Assembly (NCBI RefSeq): GCF_029714185.1
Contig: NZ_CP121671.1
Coordinates: 62,001-126,000, forward strand
Direction of reading: 5' to 3'
DNA: 64,000 nucleotides
Origin: Halobacillus naozhouensis
Lineage (GTDB): Bacteria > Bacillota > Bacilli > Bacillales > Halobacillaceae
Below the pieces are notes generated by a model, which was given only the letters and a program-made list of their open reading frames with translations, was not told where the DNA came from and did no database searches. Position 1 is the first letter of the stretch. Every line of letters starts with the position of its first letter. Of the stretch, positions 1 through 7,805 are shown one piece after another. The position numbers and the translations under genes are program-made.

Positions 1-1244
1 ATGCAGCTAAAGGTGTAATTAAAGAAGCTCAGGAATTGGCAAGTCAGTTTTTCGAAAGCGACAATACTTATTTTTTAGTCAATGGGACAACTTCAGGAAT
101 TTTAGCCGCAGTTATGTCTGTTTGTCGCCAGGGAGAAACAGTTATTGTTCAGCGAAATTGTCATAAATCTATTCTTCATGGCTTAGAACTAGCCGGAGCT
201 AAGCCCGTGTTTTTGCTGCCTGATTATGAAGAAAATACGGGGCGTTACAGTGGGGTAACTGCCGAATTAGTCAATGAAGCATTGAAACAGTATCCAGATA
301 CCAGAGCTGTCTTTCTTACTTATCCAGATTACTTTGGCCGTGTTTTTGATATAAAAAAGGTATGTGAAGCTGTACATAACTATAAGATTCCAGTTGTTGT
401 GGATGAGGCTCATGGTGTTCACTTTAAACTAGGAACGCCATTTCCTGCTTCATCGATAGACTTAGGCGGGGATTTAATTATTCAGTCGGCACACAAAATG
501 GCTCCTGCCATGACAATGGCTTCCTATCTTCATGTGAAGGGAGATAGGGTGGACCAATCACGTCTCAGATATTATCTGCAAGTTTTTCAATCTAGCAGTC
601 CGTCTTATCCGCTGATGGCCAGTCTGGATTTAGCCAGACATTATCTTGCTTCCTTTGAACAAGCTGATAAAGGTAACTTGTTAACTTACATTGACGGTCT
701 TCGACAAGTTTGGTCAGACGCTTCTGGTTATTGGCGGTTGTTACCGACCGGATATTGGGACGACCCACTAAAACTTACGTTAGAGGCCCGTGGTGGTTTG
801 TCAGGGTTTCAATTAGCAGAAGTACTTGAGGCTCAACATATGTATCCAGAACTTGCTACTGAAAAGCAGGTTTTATTAACAACCGGGCTGGCACCAACTG
901 TTAACCTGGACAAGTTGCAAGAACGCTTGGAGGAGGTAAATTGCCGATTAAAAAAACAGCCGATAAGTGCTACAATAAATATAGATCAACCACCGTATCC
1001 AAGGTTTCAAACTTTAGACATCGACTATGCGGACATGTCTTTAAAACCCGCAGAATTTGTGGACTGGAAAGATGCCGTAAACCGAATTTGTGCAGAGGCT
1101 GTGGTGCCATACCCTCCAGGCATTCCATTTATTTTGAAAGGGGAACGTGTCTCAAAGGAACAGGAAACTGGTGTGAAATCGTTACTTCGTCAAGGGACAA
1201 GTTTTCAGAATGTGCATGTTGAACGTGGAATCTGGGTATTTTAA
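1..1244 (+). CDS. yaaO: Orn/Lys/Arg decarboxylase family protein, 5' end outside the window
   Basis: This PLP-dependent fold-type I decarboxylase family normally converts basic amino acids to polyamines. The frame is open from base 3, so the gene begins upstream; a TTG at 36 is only an internal codon. About 413 residues are visible, against about 480 for the family. The PLP-binding lysine lies in SAHKMAPAM (lysine codon at 495), preceded by DEAHGVHF, which holds the cofactor-contacting Asp and His. The C-terminal domain ends with PPGIPFILKGE, typical of the family. The gene stands directly upstream of tmk, as yaaO does in B. subtilis. The substrate (lysine, arginine or ornithine) cannot be read from sequence. 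Confidence 0.9.
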   Translation, partial: AAKGVIKEAQELASQFFESDNTYFLVNGTTSGILAAVMSVCRQGETVIVQRNCHKSILHGLELAGAKPVFLLPDYEENTGRYSGVTAELVNEALKQYPDTRAVFLTYPDYFGRVFDIKKVCEAVHNYKIPVVVDEAHGVHFKLGTPFPASSIDLGGDLIIQSAHKMAPAMTMASYLHVKGDRVDQSRLRYYLQVFQSSSPSYPLMASLDLARHYLASFEQADKGNLLTYIDGLRQVWSDASGYWRLLPTGYWDDPLKLTLEARGGLSGFQLAEVLEAQHMYPELATEKQVLLTTGLAPTVNLDKLQERLEEVNCRLKKQPISATINIDQPPYPRFQTLDIDYADMSLKPAEFVDWKDAVNRICAEAVVPYPPGIPFILKGERVSKEQETGVKSLLRQGTSFQNVHVERGIWVF

Positions 1245-1257
1245 AGGAGAATTGTTG

Positions 1258-1884
1258 GTGAAGGGACTTTTTATTACATTTGAAGGCGGCGAGGGAGCCG
1301 GAAAATCGACCATACTTAAAATCATTGGAGAGGAACTGACAGCAAAGGGATATTCTGTGCTGGAAACAAGAGAGCCAGGCGGCATACAAATAGCCGAAAG
1401 AATACGGGACATCATTTTAAATACACGTCATACGATGATGGATGCGAGAACAGAAGCGCTGCTTTATGCCGCTGCCCGGCGCCAGCACTTAGTAGAAAAA
1501 GTTCTGCCAGCCATGGAGGCTGGAACCATTGTGTTGTGTGATCGCTTCGTTGATTCAAGCCTGGCGTATCAAGGCGCCGCCAGGGGATTAGGAATAGATG
1601 AAGTATGGAAAATAAACGAATTTGCTATCGCCGGATGTATGCCCGATCTGACCCTATTCTTTGATATCAAACCAGACCAGGGGTTAAAGCGGATTGCTAA
1701 GAATAAGGAACGAGAGAAAAATCGACTGGACCTTGAGGAGCTCGAGTTTCATGAAAAGGTGTATCAAGCTTATCACATGCTCCTTGAGCAAAATCCGGAT
1801 CGAATGAAACACATAAATGCTGAACAAACAGTCAAACAGGTGAAGCAGGATGCGATGCAGGAGCTTGAACTATTTTTGTCATAA
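1258..1884 (+). CDS. tmk: Thymidylate kinase
   Basis: The enzyme phosphorylates dTMP to dTDP in the cytosol, the last shared step of dTTP synthesis. A P-loop GGEGAGKST is at residues 10-18, the DRF motif at 95-97, and a basic LID segment follows near 150. I chose the GTG at 1258 because AAAGGAGA at 1243-1250 lies seven bases upstream and the protein then starts MKGLFITFEG, as in relatives; the longer frame from 1210 has no ribosome-binding site. The resulting 208 residues match the usual 205-215. The gene starts 13 bases after the decarboxylase stop, so the two are probably cotranscribed. Confidence 0.96.
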   Translation: MKGLFITFEGGEGAGKSTILKIIGEELTAKGYSVLETREPGGIQIAERIRDIILNTRHTMMDARTEALLYAAARRQHLVEKVLPAMEAGTIVLCDRFVDSSLAYQGAARGLGIDEVWKINEFAIAGCMPDLTLFFDIKPDQGLKRIAKNKEREKNRLDLEELEFHEKVYQAYHMLLEQNPDRMKHINAEQTVKQVKQDAMQELELFLS

Positions 1885-1899
1885 AAGGTAAAAGGATTC

Positions 1900-1908
1900 T
1901 GCTATAAT
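1900..1908 (+). promoter_or_regulatory. Possible extended -10 promoter for darA
   Basis: TGCTATAAT fits an extended -10 element (TGn plus TATAAT) and lies 33 bases before the darA start. There is no -35 at normal spacing, so this rests on the -10 alone. Confidence 0.4.
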
Positions 1909-1940
1909 AAGTAAAAACGGTAATGGGAGGATGCATTTTT

Positions 1941-2270
1941 ATGAAAATGATTATTGCGGTCGTTCAGGATAAAGACAGTAATCGTTTAAATGATGCATTG
2001 GCGGAAAATCAATTTAAAACGACGAAGCTATCGACAACGGGTGGGTTCCTAAGAGAAGGAAATACCACATTTATGATTGGTTGTGATGATGAGCAGGTTG
2101 ATGATGCTTTAAATATTATTAAGAGAAATTGCAGTCAGCGTGATCAGATGGTCGCCCCGATTTCACCAATGGGCGGGAATGCAGATTCATATATTCCTAA
2201 GCCTGTGAAGGTAGAGGTTGGCGGTGCAACTGTATTTATCCTCCCAGTTGATTCTTTCTTTCAGTTTTAA
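1941..2270 (+). CDS. darA: PII-like cyclic-di-AMP receptor DarA
   Basis: DarA (YaaQ) is a small trimeric PII-like protein that binds cyclic di-AMP; its downstream partner is not well defined. At 109 residues it has exactly the family length. The N-terminal strand MKMIIAVVQDKD, the glycine-rich segment STTGGFLREGNTTF and the later IGCDDEQVDDAL are characteristic. ATG 1941 was chosen over the GTG at 1923 because GGGAGG at 1925-1930 lies ten bases upstream of it. It sits between tmk and yaaR, the same place as in B. subtilis. Confidence 0.95.
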   Translation: MKMIIAVVQDKDSNRLNDALAENQFKTTKLSTTGGFLREGNTTFMIGCDDEQVDDALNIIKRNCSQRDQMVAPISPMGGNADSYIPKPVKVEVGGATVFILPVDSFFQF

Positions 2271-2288
2271 GGGAAAGGGGTTATCGAA

Positions 2289-2729
2289 ATGAAGATTACC
2301 CAGGATATTTTCACCCAGCTCGATGCAGCTAAAAAGCAGACTCCTCAGCAAATGAGCGGGAATACAAGCTTTAATCAAATCGTGCAAACTCAAACCCAGC
2401 AATTACAGCAAAACCAACTTAACAAGCTGTTGAAAAATATTTCTGCCCAGGGAGAGCGAATAGCAAGGTTTCGTTCGTTTCGTGACCTTGCTAAATATAA
2501 GCGGTTGGTCAAAGGTTTTGTTGAGGAATCTGTTCAGTATGGGATGAGCTTAAAGCATAGTCATAGTTTTGATTGGCGGGGCCGTAGTCGAAAATTGACC
2601 ATAGTGGAATCAATTGATCAGAAGCTGGCTGAATTAACTGAATCCGTTATGGATCAAGAGAAGCAGTCCATTGATATTTTGGGTCTCATCGGTGAAATTA
2701 AAGGATTATTAATTAATTTATATACTTAA
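2289..2729 (+). CDS. yaaR: YaaR family protein (DUF327)
   Basis: This 146-residue protein of the DUF327 family has no established biochemical role. The sequence is highly polar and glutamine-rich near residues 15-45, then predicted helical, with a basic stretch around RSFRDLAKYKRLVKGF and a conserved SHSFDWRGRSRKL segment near residue 95. No signal peptide or membrane segment is visible. The position between darA and holB is conserved among Bacillaceae, which identifies the family but not the function. Confidence 0.88.
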   Translation: MKITQDIFTQLDAAKKQTPQQMSGNTSFNQIVQTQTQQLQQNQLNKLLKNISAQGERIARFRSFRDLAKYKRLVKGFVEESVQYGMSLKHSHSFDWRGRSRKLTIVESIDQKLAELTESVMDQEKQSIDILGLIGEIKGLLINLYT

Positions 2730-2742
2730 GGACGGAATCACT

Positions 2743-3729
2743 ATGCAGACATGGGGAGAAATGAAAGAAGTTCAACCGCTAGTAAGTCAAATGCTTATGA
2801 ATAGTTTTAACAAAGGGCGTATTTCGCACGCATACTTGTTCCATGGAAATAAAGGTACAGGTAAGCGTGAAATGAGTGTGCTTTTTGCCAAAAACATTTT
2901 TTGTAAGCACCGTAAGGGAGTTCATCCATGTCTTGAATGCAGGGATTGCATACGAATTGATTCAGGAAACCACCCAGATCTTCATTGGGTAGAGCCTGAT
3001 GGTCAATCTATAAAAAAAGAACAAATCCTTAATTTACAAAAAGAATTTACGTATACAGGCTTAGAATCAAATCGTAAAGTGTACATCATCGTCGATGCAG
3101 ACAAAATGACGGTCAATGCTTCAAACCGTTTGCTCAAGTTTCTCGAGGAACCTAGTCAGCAGACTACGGCGATGCTGTTAACAGAAAATAGCCAGGCGAT
3201 GCTGGATACCATTAGGTCACGTTGTCAACTCCTTTCCTTCCAGCCCCTCAATCAGTTAAGAATTGCAGAAAAGCTGGTGGATCAAGGAGTCTCTCAGTCG
3301 AATGCCAAATTGCTTTCAGAACTTACGAATAATTTGTCTGTTGCCCAGGAGTTAAATGACGATGAGTGGTTTGCTAATGTGCGAAAATTAGTGATACAAT
3401 TAATTGAAGTGCTTCTAAATAAACCAAATGAAGGACTTTTATTTATCAACCATCAGTGGATGTCTCATTTTAAGGAGCGTCAACAGCTTCAGATGGGGTT
3501 GGACGTGCTCATGCTATGGTTTCACGATTTAATTCATTATGATTTGGACCGGGAAGATGCCATTGTTTTTGTGCAAGAGAAAGAGAAAAGAAACCAGGCT
3601 GCTTTAAGGTGGTCACGTCAATCCGCTGTGCAATCCTTGTCGTTCATTCTTGAGGCTAAACGAAAGATAAATCAGAATGTCCATCCTACTTTAGTGATGG
3701 AACAGCTTACACTTCAACTGCAGAGGTGA
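2743..3729 (+). CDS. holB: DNA polymerase III delta-prime subunit
   Basis: HolB is part of the clamp loader that opens the sliding clamp and places it on primed DNA. The 328-residue protein carries a Walker A-like loop HGNKGTGKRE near residues 34-43, a zinc-binding set of four cysteines (CKHRKGVHPCLECRDC) near 55-70, the segment VDADKMTVNASNRLLKFLEEP and the clamp-loader SRC motif in RSRCQLLSF. These features and the length fit delta-prime rather than the gamma/tau subunit. It starts 13 bases after yaaR and is followed closely by ricT. Confidence 0.95.
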   Translation: MQTWGEMKEVQPLVSQMLMNSFNKGRISHAYLFHGNKGTGKREMSVLFAKNIFCKHRKGVHPCLECRDCIRIDSGNHPDLHWVEPDGQSIKKEQILNLQKEFTYTGLESNRKVYIIVDADKMTVNASNRLLKFLEEPSQQTTAMLLTENSQAMLDTIRSRCQLLSFQPLNQLRIAEKLVDQGVSQSNAKLLSELTNNLSVAQELNDDEWFANVRKLVIQLIEVLLNKPNEGLLFINHQWMSHFKERQQLQMGLDVLMLWFHDLIHYDLDREDAIVFVQEKEKRNQAALRWSRQSAVQSLSFILEAKRKINQNVHPTLVMEQLTLQLQR

Positions 3730-3736
3730 TTATCAA

Positions 3737-4564
3737 GTGATCGAAGTTGTAGGTGTCCGATTCAAACAAGCGGGAAAGATCTATTATTTTGACCCGGGGG
3801 ATTTAACGATGACGACAGAAGATTACGTCATTGTCGAAACAGTTCGGGGAATTGAATTTGGTAAAGTGGTTATCTCTAACCGGTCAGTCGATGAGGAAGA
3901 TATTGTTTTACCTTTGAAAAAAGTGATCCGAATCGCTGATGAAAAAGATAAATTGACTGTAGATGAGAACCATGACAATTCTCAAGAGGCTTACCGTGTA
4001 TGTGAGATGAAGATACGTGAACATAAATTGGACATGAACTTAGTAGAAGTTGAATATACGTTTGACCGTAAAAAAGTTATTTTCTATTTCACAGCAGATG
4101 GAAGAGTAGATTTCCGAACGTTAGTAAAAGATTTGGCATCAGTATTTAAAACACGAATTGAACTGCGCCAAATTGGAGTCAGGGATGAGGCCAAAATGCT
4201 TGGCGGTATCGGGCCTTGCGGACGTATGCTTTGCTGCTCAACCTTTTTAGGTGATTTTGAACCAGTGTCTATTAAAATGGCCAAGGATCAAAATTTGTCG
4301 CTGAATCCAGCAAAGATTTCTGGTCTATGCGGTCGCCTTATGTGCTGTTTGAAATATGAGAATGATGACTATGAAGCTGCTAAGAAGGAACTTCCTGACA
4401 TAGGTAGAAGTATTGCTACTTCCTTAGGTAAAGGGAAGGTTGTAGGGTTAAATATGCTGGAGCGAATCGTTCAAGTTGAATATAAAGAACAAGAACGTGT
4501 ACTTGAGTATTCCCTGCAGGAACTGATCGATGAAGGAGTCGTTCAAACCGAAGCCACAGAATAA
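3737..4564 (+). CDS. ricT: PSP1-domain protein RicT (YaaT)
   Basis: RicT is a member of the RicA-RicF-RicT complex, which in B. subtilis binds [4Fe-4S] clusters, promotes RNase Y-dependent mRNA maturation and influences sporulation and competence. The 275-residue protein has an N-terminal PSP1 region and a cysteine-rich core with GPCGRMLCCSTF and SGLCGRLMCCLKYE (about residues 155-212), the proposed cluster ligands. The start is GTG 3737, eight bases after the holB stop, with GAGGTGAT upstream overlapping that stop, suggesting translational coupling. Confidence 0.95.
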   Translation: MIEVVGVRFKQAGKIYYFDPGDLTMTTEDYVIVETVRGIEFGKVVISNRSVDEEDIVLPLKKVIRIADEKDKLTVDENHDNSQEAYRVCEMKIREHKLDMNLVEVEYTFDRKKVIFYFTADGRVDFRTLVKDLASVFKTRIELRQIGVRDEAKMLGGIGPCGRMLCCSTFLGDFEPVSIKMAKDQNLSLNPAKISGLCGRLMCCLKYENDDYEAAKKELPDIGRSIATSLGKGKVVGLNMLERIVQVEYKEQERVLEYSLQELIDEGVVQTEATE

Positions 4565-4580
4565 TGAGGTGGAATCAAGC

Positions 4581-4928
4581 GTGAACAAAAAAGCTATTTT
4601 TGAACAAGTATCACATTTTGAGTCACAAATTGGCGAGCTTTATGAGCAATTAGGTGACTTAAAGGCCCAACTTGCTTACTTACTAGAAGAAAACCAGCAC
4701 TTATCGCTTGAAAACCATCATTTAAGGCAACGTTTGGATAAAGAAAGTGAGCAAACTGAACAAGCTACACGGAATTCAAGTCATGCGAAAGGGACAGTTG
4801 TGGGTGAAGGTTATGATAATCTAGCCAGGCTGTATGAAGAAGGTTTTCATATTTGTAATCTGCATTTTGGCAGTCCGCGTGAGGAAGATTGCTTGTTTTG
4901 TCTGTCTTTTTTGAACAAGAAGAAATAA
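4581..4928 (+). CDS. yabA: Replication initiation control protein YabA
   Basis: YabA restrains initiation by binding DnaA and the clamp DnaN. The N-terminal half is a leucine-zipper-like coiled coil (residues 1-60, with repeats such as YEQLGDLKAQLAYLLEENQ) used for tetramerisation. The C-terminus carries the zinc-binding residues in HICNLHFGSPREEDCLFC. Start GTG 4581 has TGAGGTGGA at 4564-4572 and gives 115 residues, against about 119 in B. subtilis; the frame is open further upstream inside ricT but without a site. A terminator follows, closing the operon. Confidence 0.94.
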   Translation: MNKKAIFEQVSHFESQIGELYEQLGDLKAQLAYLLEENQHLSLENHHLRQRLDKESEQTEQATRNSSHAKGTVVGEGYDNLARLYEEGFHICNLHFGSPREEDCLFCLSFLNKKK

Positions 4929-4938
4929 TTTCGGTCCA

Positions 4939-4976
4939 GGCCTTTCCTTGCTTCACGCGAGGAAAGGCCCTATTTT
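4939..4976 (+). terminator. Intrinsic terminator after yabA
   Basis: GGCCTTTCC at 4939-4947 pairs with GGAAAGGCC at 4961-4969 and is followed by a T-rich tract. A second weaker inverted repeat (AGTTCGG 4998-5004 with CCGAACT 5032-5038) lies downstream without a T run; its role is unclear. Confidence 0.85.
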
Positions 4977-5125
4977 TGACCCCGCAGGACGTGGGGTAGT
5001 TCGGTGTTGAAACAGGATGTTTCGGTTTTAGCCGAACTTCCATTATTCCCTTACTTCCTTTAACTTTTTACGATATCTTAACAAGTATGCGACTTGTATT
5101 TTTCACAATAGAAAGGATTACATAT

Positions 5126-5869
5126 ATGGTTGTGCTAAAAGGTGATGAACGAATTGACTTTCTGCTGGCAGAAGAAAATATGAGGATTATCCAAAGTAAA
5201 GAAGTGTTTGCTTTTTCAATAGATGCTGTCCTATTAGCTCGGTTTACCTCTGTCCCTATTACAAGAGGAAAAATCCTGGACTTATGTACCGGTAACGGTG
5301 TGATCCCTTTATTTCTTAGCCGAAGGTCCCAAGTGAAAATAACCGGCGTGGAAATTCAGGCACGTTTATACGACATGGCCGTTAGAAATATCCAGCTCAA
5401 CGACCTTGAAAACCAACTTGAAATGATCCACGGAGATTTAAAGGATATGCCAGCGATATTAGGGAATGGGAAATTTGATCAAATTACGTGTAACCCTCCC
5501 TATTTTCCTACTCCTGTAACGGATAAAAGAAATATAAATGAACACTTAGCCATTGCCAGACATGAAATTTACTGTTCACTAGAAGATGTTATAAAAGCCT
5601 GCAGCCGTCTGTGTAAATCTGGCGGCAAGGTCTCAATCGTCCATCGTCCCGGCAGAATGATTGATTTGATTTCCCTCTTCCGAAAGTATCGTTTAGAACC
5701 GAAACGGATTCAGCTTGTTTATCCTAAAAAAGGGAAAGAAGCAAATGTTTTGTTAATTGAAGCGGCGCGTGATGGCAAACCCGATTTAAAAATTCTTCCG
5801 CCGTTGTACACCCATAATGAAAATGGAGAATATAGTCGGGAATTCAGGGAGATTCTTTATGGAAAATAA
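5126..5869 (+). CDS. trmN6: tRNA1(Val) adenine-37 N6-methyltransferase family (YabB)
   Basis: This is a class I SAM-dependent methyltransferase of the TrmN6 family, which methylates A37 of a tRNA. The SAM-binding motif DLCTGNGVIPLFL lies near residue 50 and the N6-adenine motif NPPYF near 130. ATG 5126 has GAAAGGA at 5111-5117 and gives 247 residues, the B. subtilis YabB length; the longer frame from 5087 lacks a site. The end overlaps yazA. Target specificity is assigned by family only. Confidence 0.9.
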   Translation: MVVLKGDERIDFLLAEENMRIIQSKEVFAFSIDAVLLARFTSVPITRGKILDLCTGNGVIPLFLSRRSQVKITGVEIQARLYDMAVRNIQLNDLENQLEMIHGDLKDMPAILGNGKFDQITCNPPYFPTPVTDKRNINEHLAIARHEIYCSLEDVIKACSRLCKSGGKVSIVHRPGRMIDLISLFRKYRLEPKRIQLVYPKKGKEANVLLIEAARDGKPDLKILPPLYTHNENGEYSREFREILYGK

Positions 5870-6152
5870 CCATTTTGTCTACATGCTTCGTTGTAATGAC
5901 GACACGCTTTATACAGGATATACAAATCATTTAAAGTCACGGATTGAAAAGCATTCTGCTGGCAAAGGAGCCAAGTACACGAGGGGCAGGGGGCCATTTA
6001 CTTTAGTCTACTGCCAATCCTATGATTCAAAAACAAAAGCGATGCAGATGGAATATAAAATTAAGAAAATGTCTAGAGTTGAGAAGGAAGCGTGGATTGC
6101 AAATCATCAAGGGGGAATGCTGGATGAATATACAAAAAAGCTTCGGACATGA
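5859..6152 (+). CDS. yazA: GIY-YIG domain protein YazA
   Basis: This small single-domain GIY-YIG protein of 97 residues belongs to the UPF0213 group. The nuclease-type motif appears as VYMLRCNDDTLYTGYT near residues 7-22, with a basic helix after it and a KIKKMSRVEKE segment near 70. ATG 5859 lies 11 bases inside the end of trmN6, with GGGAG upstream, so the two are translationally coupled. Family members have been suggested to act on DNA or RNA structures, but no role is firmly established. Confidence 0.9.
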   Translation: MENNHFVYMLRCNDDTLYTGYTNHLKSRIEKHSAGKGAKYTRGRGPFTLVYCQSYDSKTKAMQMEYKIKKMSRVEKEAWIANHQGGMLDEYTKKLRT

Positions 6153-6999
6153 TAGACAGGCCGGCGAACTTTATGTCGTCCCGACGCCAATTGGAAATTT
6201 AGATGATATGACTTATCGGGCAGTTGCAGTATTAAGCAAGGTAAATGTGATTGCTGCAGAAGATACAAGAAATACTAAGAAATTGCTCAACCACTTTGAT
6301 CTTCATACCTCCTTGATCAGCTATCACGAACACAATAAAATGACGCGAGGACCTCAACTTATTGATCGGTTGAAAAACGAGGAAATGATTGCTGTCGTGA
6401 GTGATGCTGGAATGCCAGGTATATCTGATCCAGGCTCTGATTTAGTTAAGTTAGCTCTTGATGAGGATATCCCTGTTATTGTCCTGCCTGGAGCTAACGC
6501 CGCCATACCTGCTTTAGTAGGGTCTGGTCTGCCTACTGACAGCTTTTATTATTACGGTTTTTTACCTCGCAAAAAGAAAGATCGATTAGCAGAGTTAGAA
6601 TTATTGCAAAATCAGAAATCGACTATTATTTTCTACGAATCTCCACACCGTTTAAAGGATATGCTGGCCCACGTTCATGAGCAGTTTGGAAACCGCAGGG
6701 CGGTGCTTGCTCGGGAGTTAACGAAACGTTATGAAGAGTATGTACGCGGAACATTGAAAGAATTATGGGAGTGGGCTAACCGTTCAGAGATACGTGGTGA
6801 GTTTTGTGTCGTTGTTGAAGGCACTACGGAAAATGAGGTAGTGGATCCATTTTGGTGGAGTCATTTATCTATTAATGAGCATGTAGAGTACTATATTCAG
6901 GAAAAAGCCTTGAAAAGTAAGGAAGCGATTAAACAAACTTCTGTAGACCGCAAACTTCCAAAACGAGAAGTCTACCAAGTATACCATGTAGAGAAATAA
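6124..6999 (+). CDS. rsmI: 16S rRNA (cytidine-1402 2'-O)-methyltransferase
   Basis: RsmI methylates the ribose of C1402 in 16S rRNA at the decoding centre. The tetrapyrrole-methylase-like fold is seen in VVPTPIGNLDDMTYRA, AEDTRNTKKLLNHF and SDAGMPGISDPG, all near the N-terminus. ATG 6124 has a GGGGGA site seven bases upstream, overlaps the yazA end, and gives 291 residues, close to 292 in B. subtilis. The C-terminal YQVYHVEK tail is typical of Bacillus YabC. A strong terminator follows immediately. Confidence 0.95.
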   Translation: MNIQKSFGHDRQAGELYVVPTPIGNLDDMTYRAVAVLSKVNVIAAEDTRNTKKLLNHFDLHTSLISYHEHNKMTRGPQLIDRLKNEEMIAVVSDAGMPGISDPGSDLVKLALDEDIPVIVLPGANAAIPALVGSGLPTDSFYYYGFLPRKKKDRLAELELLQNQKSTIIFYESPHRLKDMLAHVHEQFGNRRAVLARELTKRYEEYVRGTLKELWEWANRSEIRGEFCVVVEGTTENEVVDPFWWSHLSINEHVEYYIQEKALKSKEAIKQTSVDRKLPKREVYQVYHVEK

Positions 7000-7004
7000 T
7001 AAAG

Positions 7005-7042
7005 ACCCTAACTGTCAGGCCTGTTTCAGTTAGGGTTTTTTT
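7005..7042 (+). terminator. Terminator between rsmI and abrB
   Basis: ACCCTAACTG at 7005-7014 pairs perfectly with CAGTTAGGGT at 7027-7036 and runs into a T tract. rsmI and abrB are convergent, so it may also stop abrB transcription, though the T tract on that side is short. Confidence 0.9.
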
Positions 7043-7106
7043 ATTGAGCATATGCCATTTTTTATTAAAAGTTTGTTACATGCCAGTTGTCTGCTTATCT
7101 CTTTGT

Positions 7107-7385
7107 TTATTTGTTGATATGGCTTTGAATTTCTTTAAGTAACATTTGTGCACCTTCTTGGCTCAGCACTAAGTTACCATTTGCAAGTTTCATGTTGTCA
7201 TCGGAAACTTCCCCTGTAACGTGACAAGTCATGTTAGGCTTATATTTCTTAAGAACGATACGATCATCATCCACATAGATCTCTAGCGCATCCTTCTCGT
7301 TAATTCCAAGGGTGCGGCGAAGTTCGATTGGAATTACGACACGACCCAGCTCGTCTACTTTACGTACAATACCTGTAGATTTCAT
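7107..7385 (-). CDS. abrB: Transition-state regulator AbrB
   Basis: AbrB is a global DNA-binding repressor of post-exponential genes, relieved when Spo0A-P represses abrB. The 92-residue protein has the N-terminal swapped-hairpin DNA-binding domain (MKSTGIVRKVDELGRVVIP, with IELRRTLGI and DALEIYVDDDRIVLKKY) and a C-terminal multimerisation domain. The start was set at 7385 because GAGGGG lies just upstream on the minus strand. It is the only protein gene on the minus strand in this window. The spoVG upstream region carries an AT-rich element of the kind AbrB binds in B. subtilis. Confidence 0.97.
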   Translation of the reverse strand: MKSTGIVRKVDELGRVVIPIELRRTLGINEKDALEIYVDDDRIVLKKYKPNMTCHVTGEVSDDNMKLANGNLVLSQEGAQMLLKEIQSHINK

Positions 7386-7444
7386 TTTTTGGCTCCCCTC
7401 ACTCAAAAGTTATTCGTCATATTTCGACATATGTCTCGCAGTAT

Positions 7445-7473
7445 ATAATACCAACGATTCCCAAACATGTCAA
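7445..7473 (-). promoter_or_regulatory. Sigma-A promoter of abrB
   Basis: On the minus strand TTGACA (7473-7468) and TATTAT (7450-7445) are separated by 17 bases. Transcription would start near 7438. A 10-bp palindrome GACATATGTC at 7426-7435 lies at the start of the transcript and could be an operator, though nothing else supports that. Confidence 0.85.
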
Positions 7474-7667
7474 TTCTGAATATTTTGTCCTATTTCCATA
7501 CGTAATGCGGAAAAAATAACCATAAACTCTGCTAGATCAACCTATTCATGTACAAATTGAGAAATTCATATTCCAAAAATGGATTTAATATCCAAATTAA
7601 GAATTAATTACATTGTACCAAAGTCATGATTAATGTGAAACAACAAAAAAGAGAGCCTTTCTGTTTT

Positions 7668-7697
7668 TTGACAATTTATCAATTCATTCGGTATATT
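7668..7697 (+). promoter_or_regulatory. Sigma-A promoter upstream of metS
   Basis: TTGACA at 7668-7673 and TATATT at 7692-7697 are 18 bases apart. In the 420-base gap between abrB and metS I see this promoter, the abrB promoter and one small ORF; bases 7474-7667 are AT-rich with nothing I can name. I see no T-box or SAM riboswitch. Confidence 0.7.
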
Positions 7698-7709
7698 TGG
7701 AGGCTAGGA

Positions 7710-7787
7710 ATGGAAATACAGAAAATATACGAAAAAAATGATACAATACACATTATACATGTCGAAATGATGCCAATATGGCTGTGA
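7710..7787 (+). CDS. Possible 25-codon leader peptide before metS
   Basis: An ATG at 7710 follows GGAGG (7699-7703) at six bases and opens a frame of 25 codons ending in TGA at 7785-7787, 18 bases before metS. Codons 20 and 21 are consecutive Met codons (ending VEMMPIWL). This could be a regulatory leader sensing charged tRNA-Met, but the first base of the site lies only two bases past the proposed -10, so the transcript might begin too late to include it unless another promoter is used. No coding statistics or homologues are available to me. Confidence 0.3.
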   Translation: MEIQKIYEKNDTIHIIHVEMMPIWL

Positions 7788-7805
7788 AATAGAGGAGGGA
7801 GTAAG

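Noticed and set aside
1129..1415. Two minus-strand frames opposite tmk
   Set aside because: They oppose a conserved kinase gene, have no ribosome-binding site and resemble no family I know.
4998..5038. Inverted repeat between yabA and trmN6 as a riboswitch
   Set aside because: It is a simple seven-base repeat without conserved aptamer features or a T tract.
7386..7805. T-box or SAM riboswitch upstream of metS
   Set aside because: I found no T-box motif, specifier stem, kink-turn or terminator/antiterminator pair in the interval.
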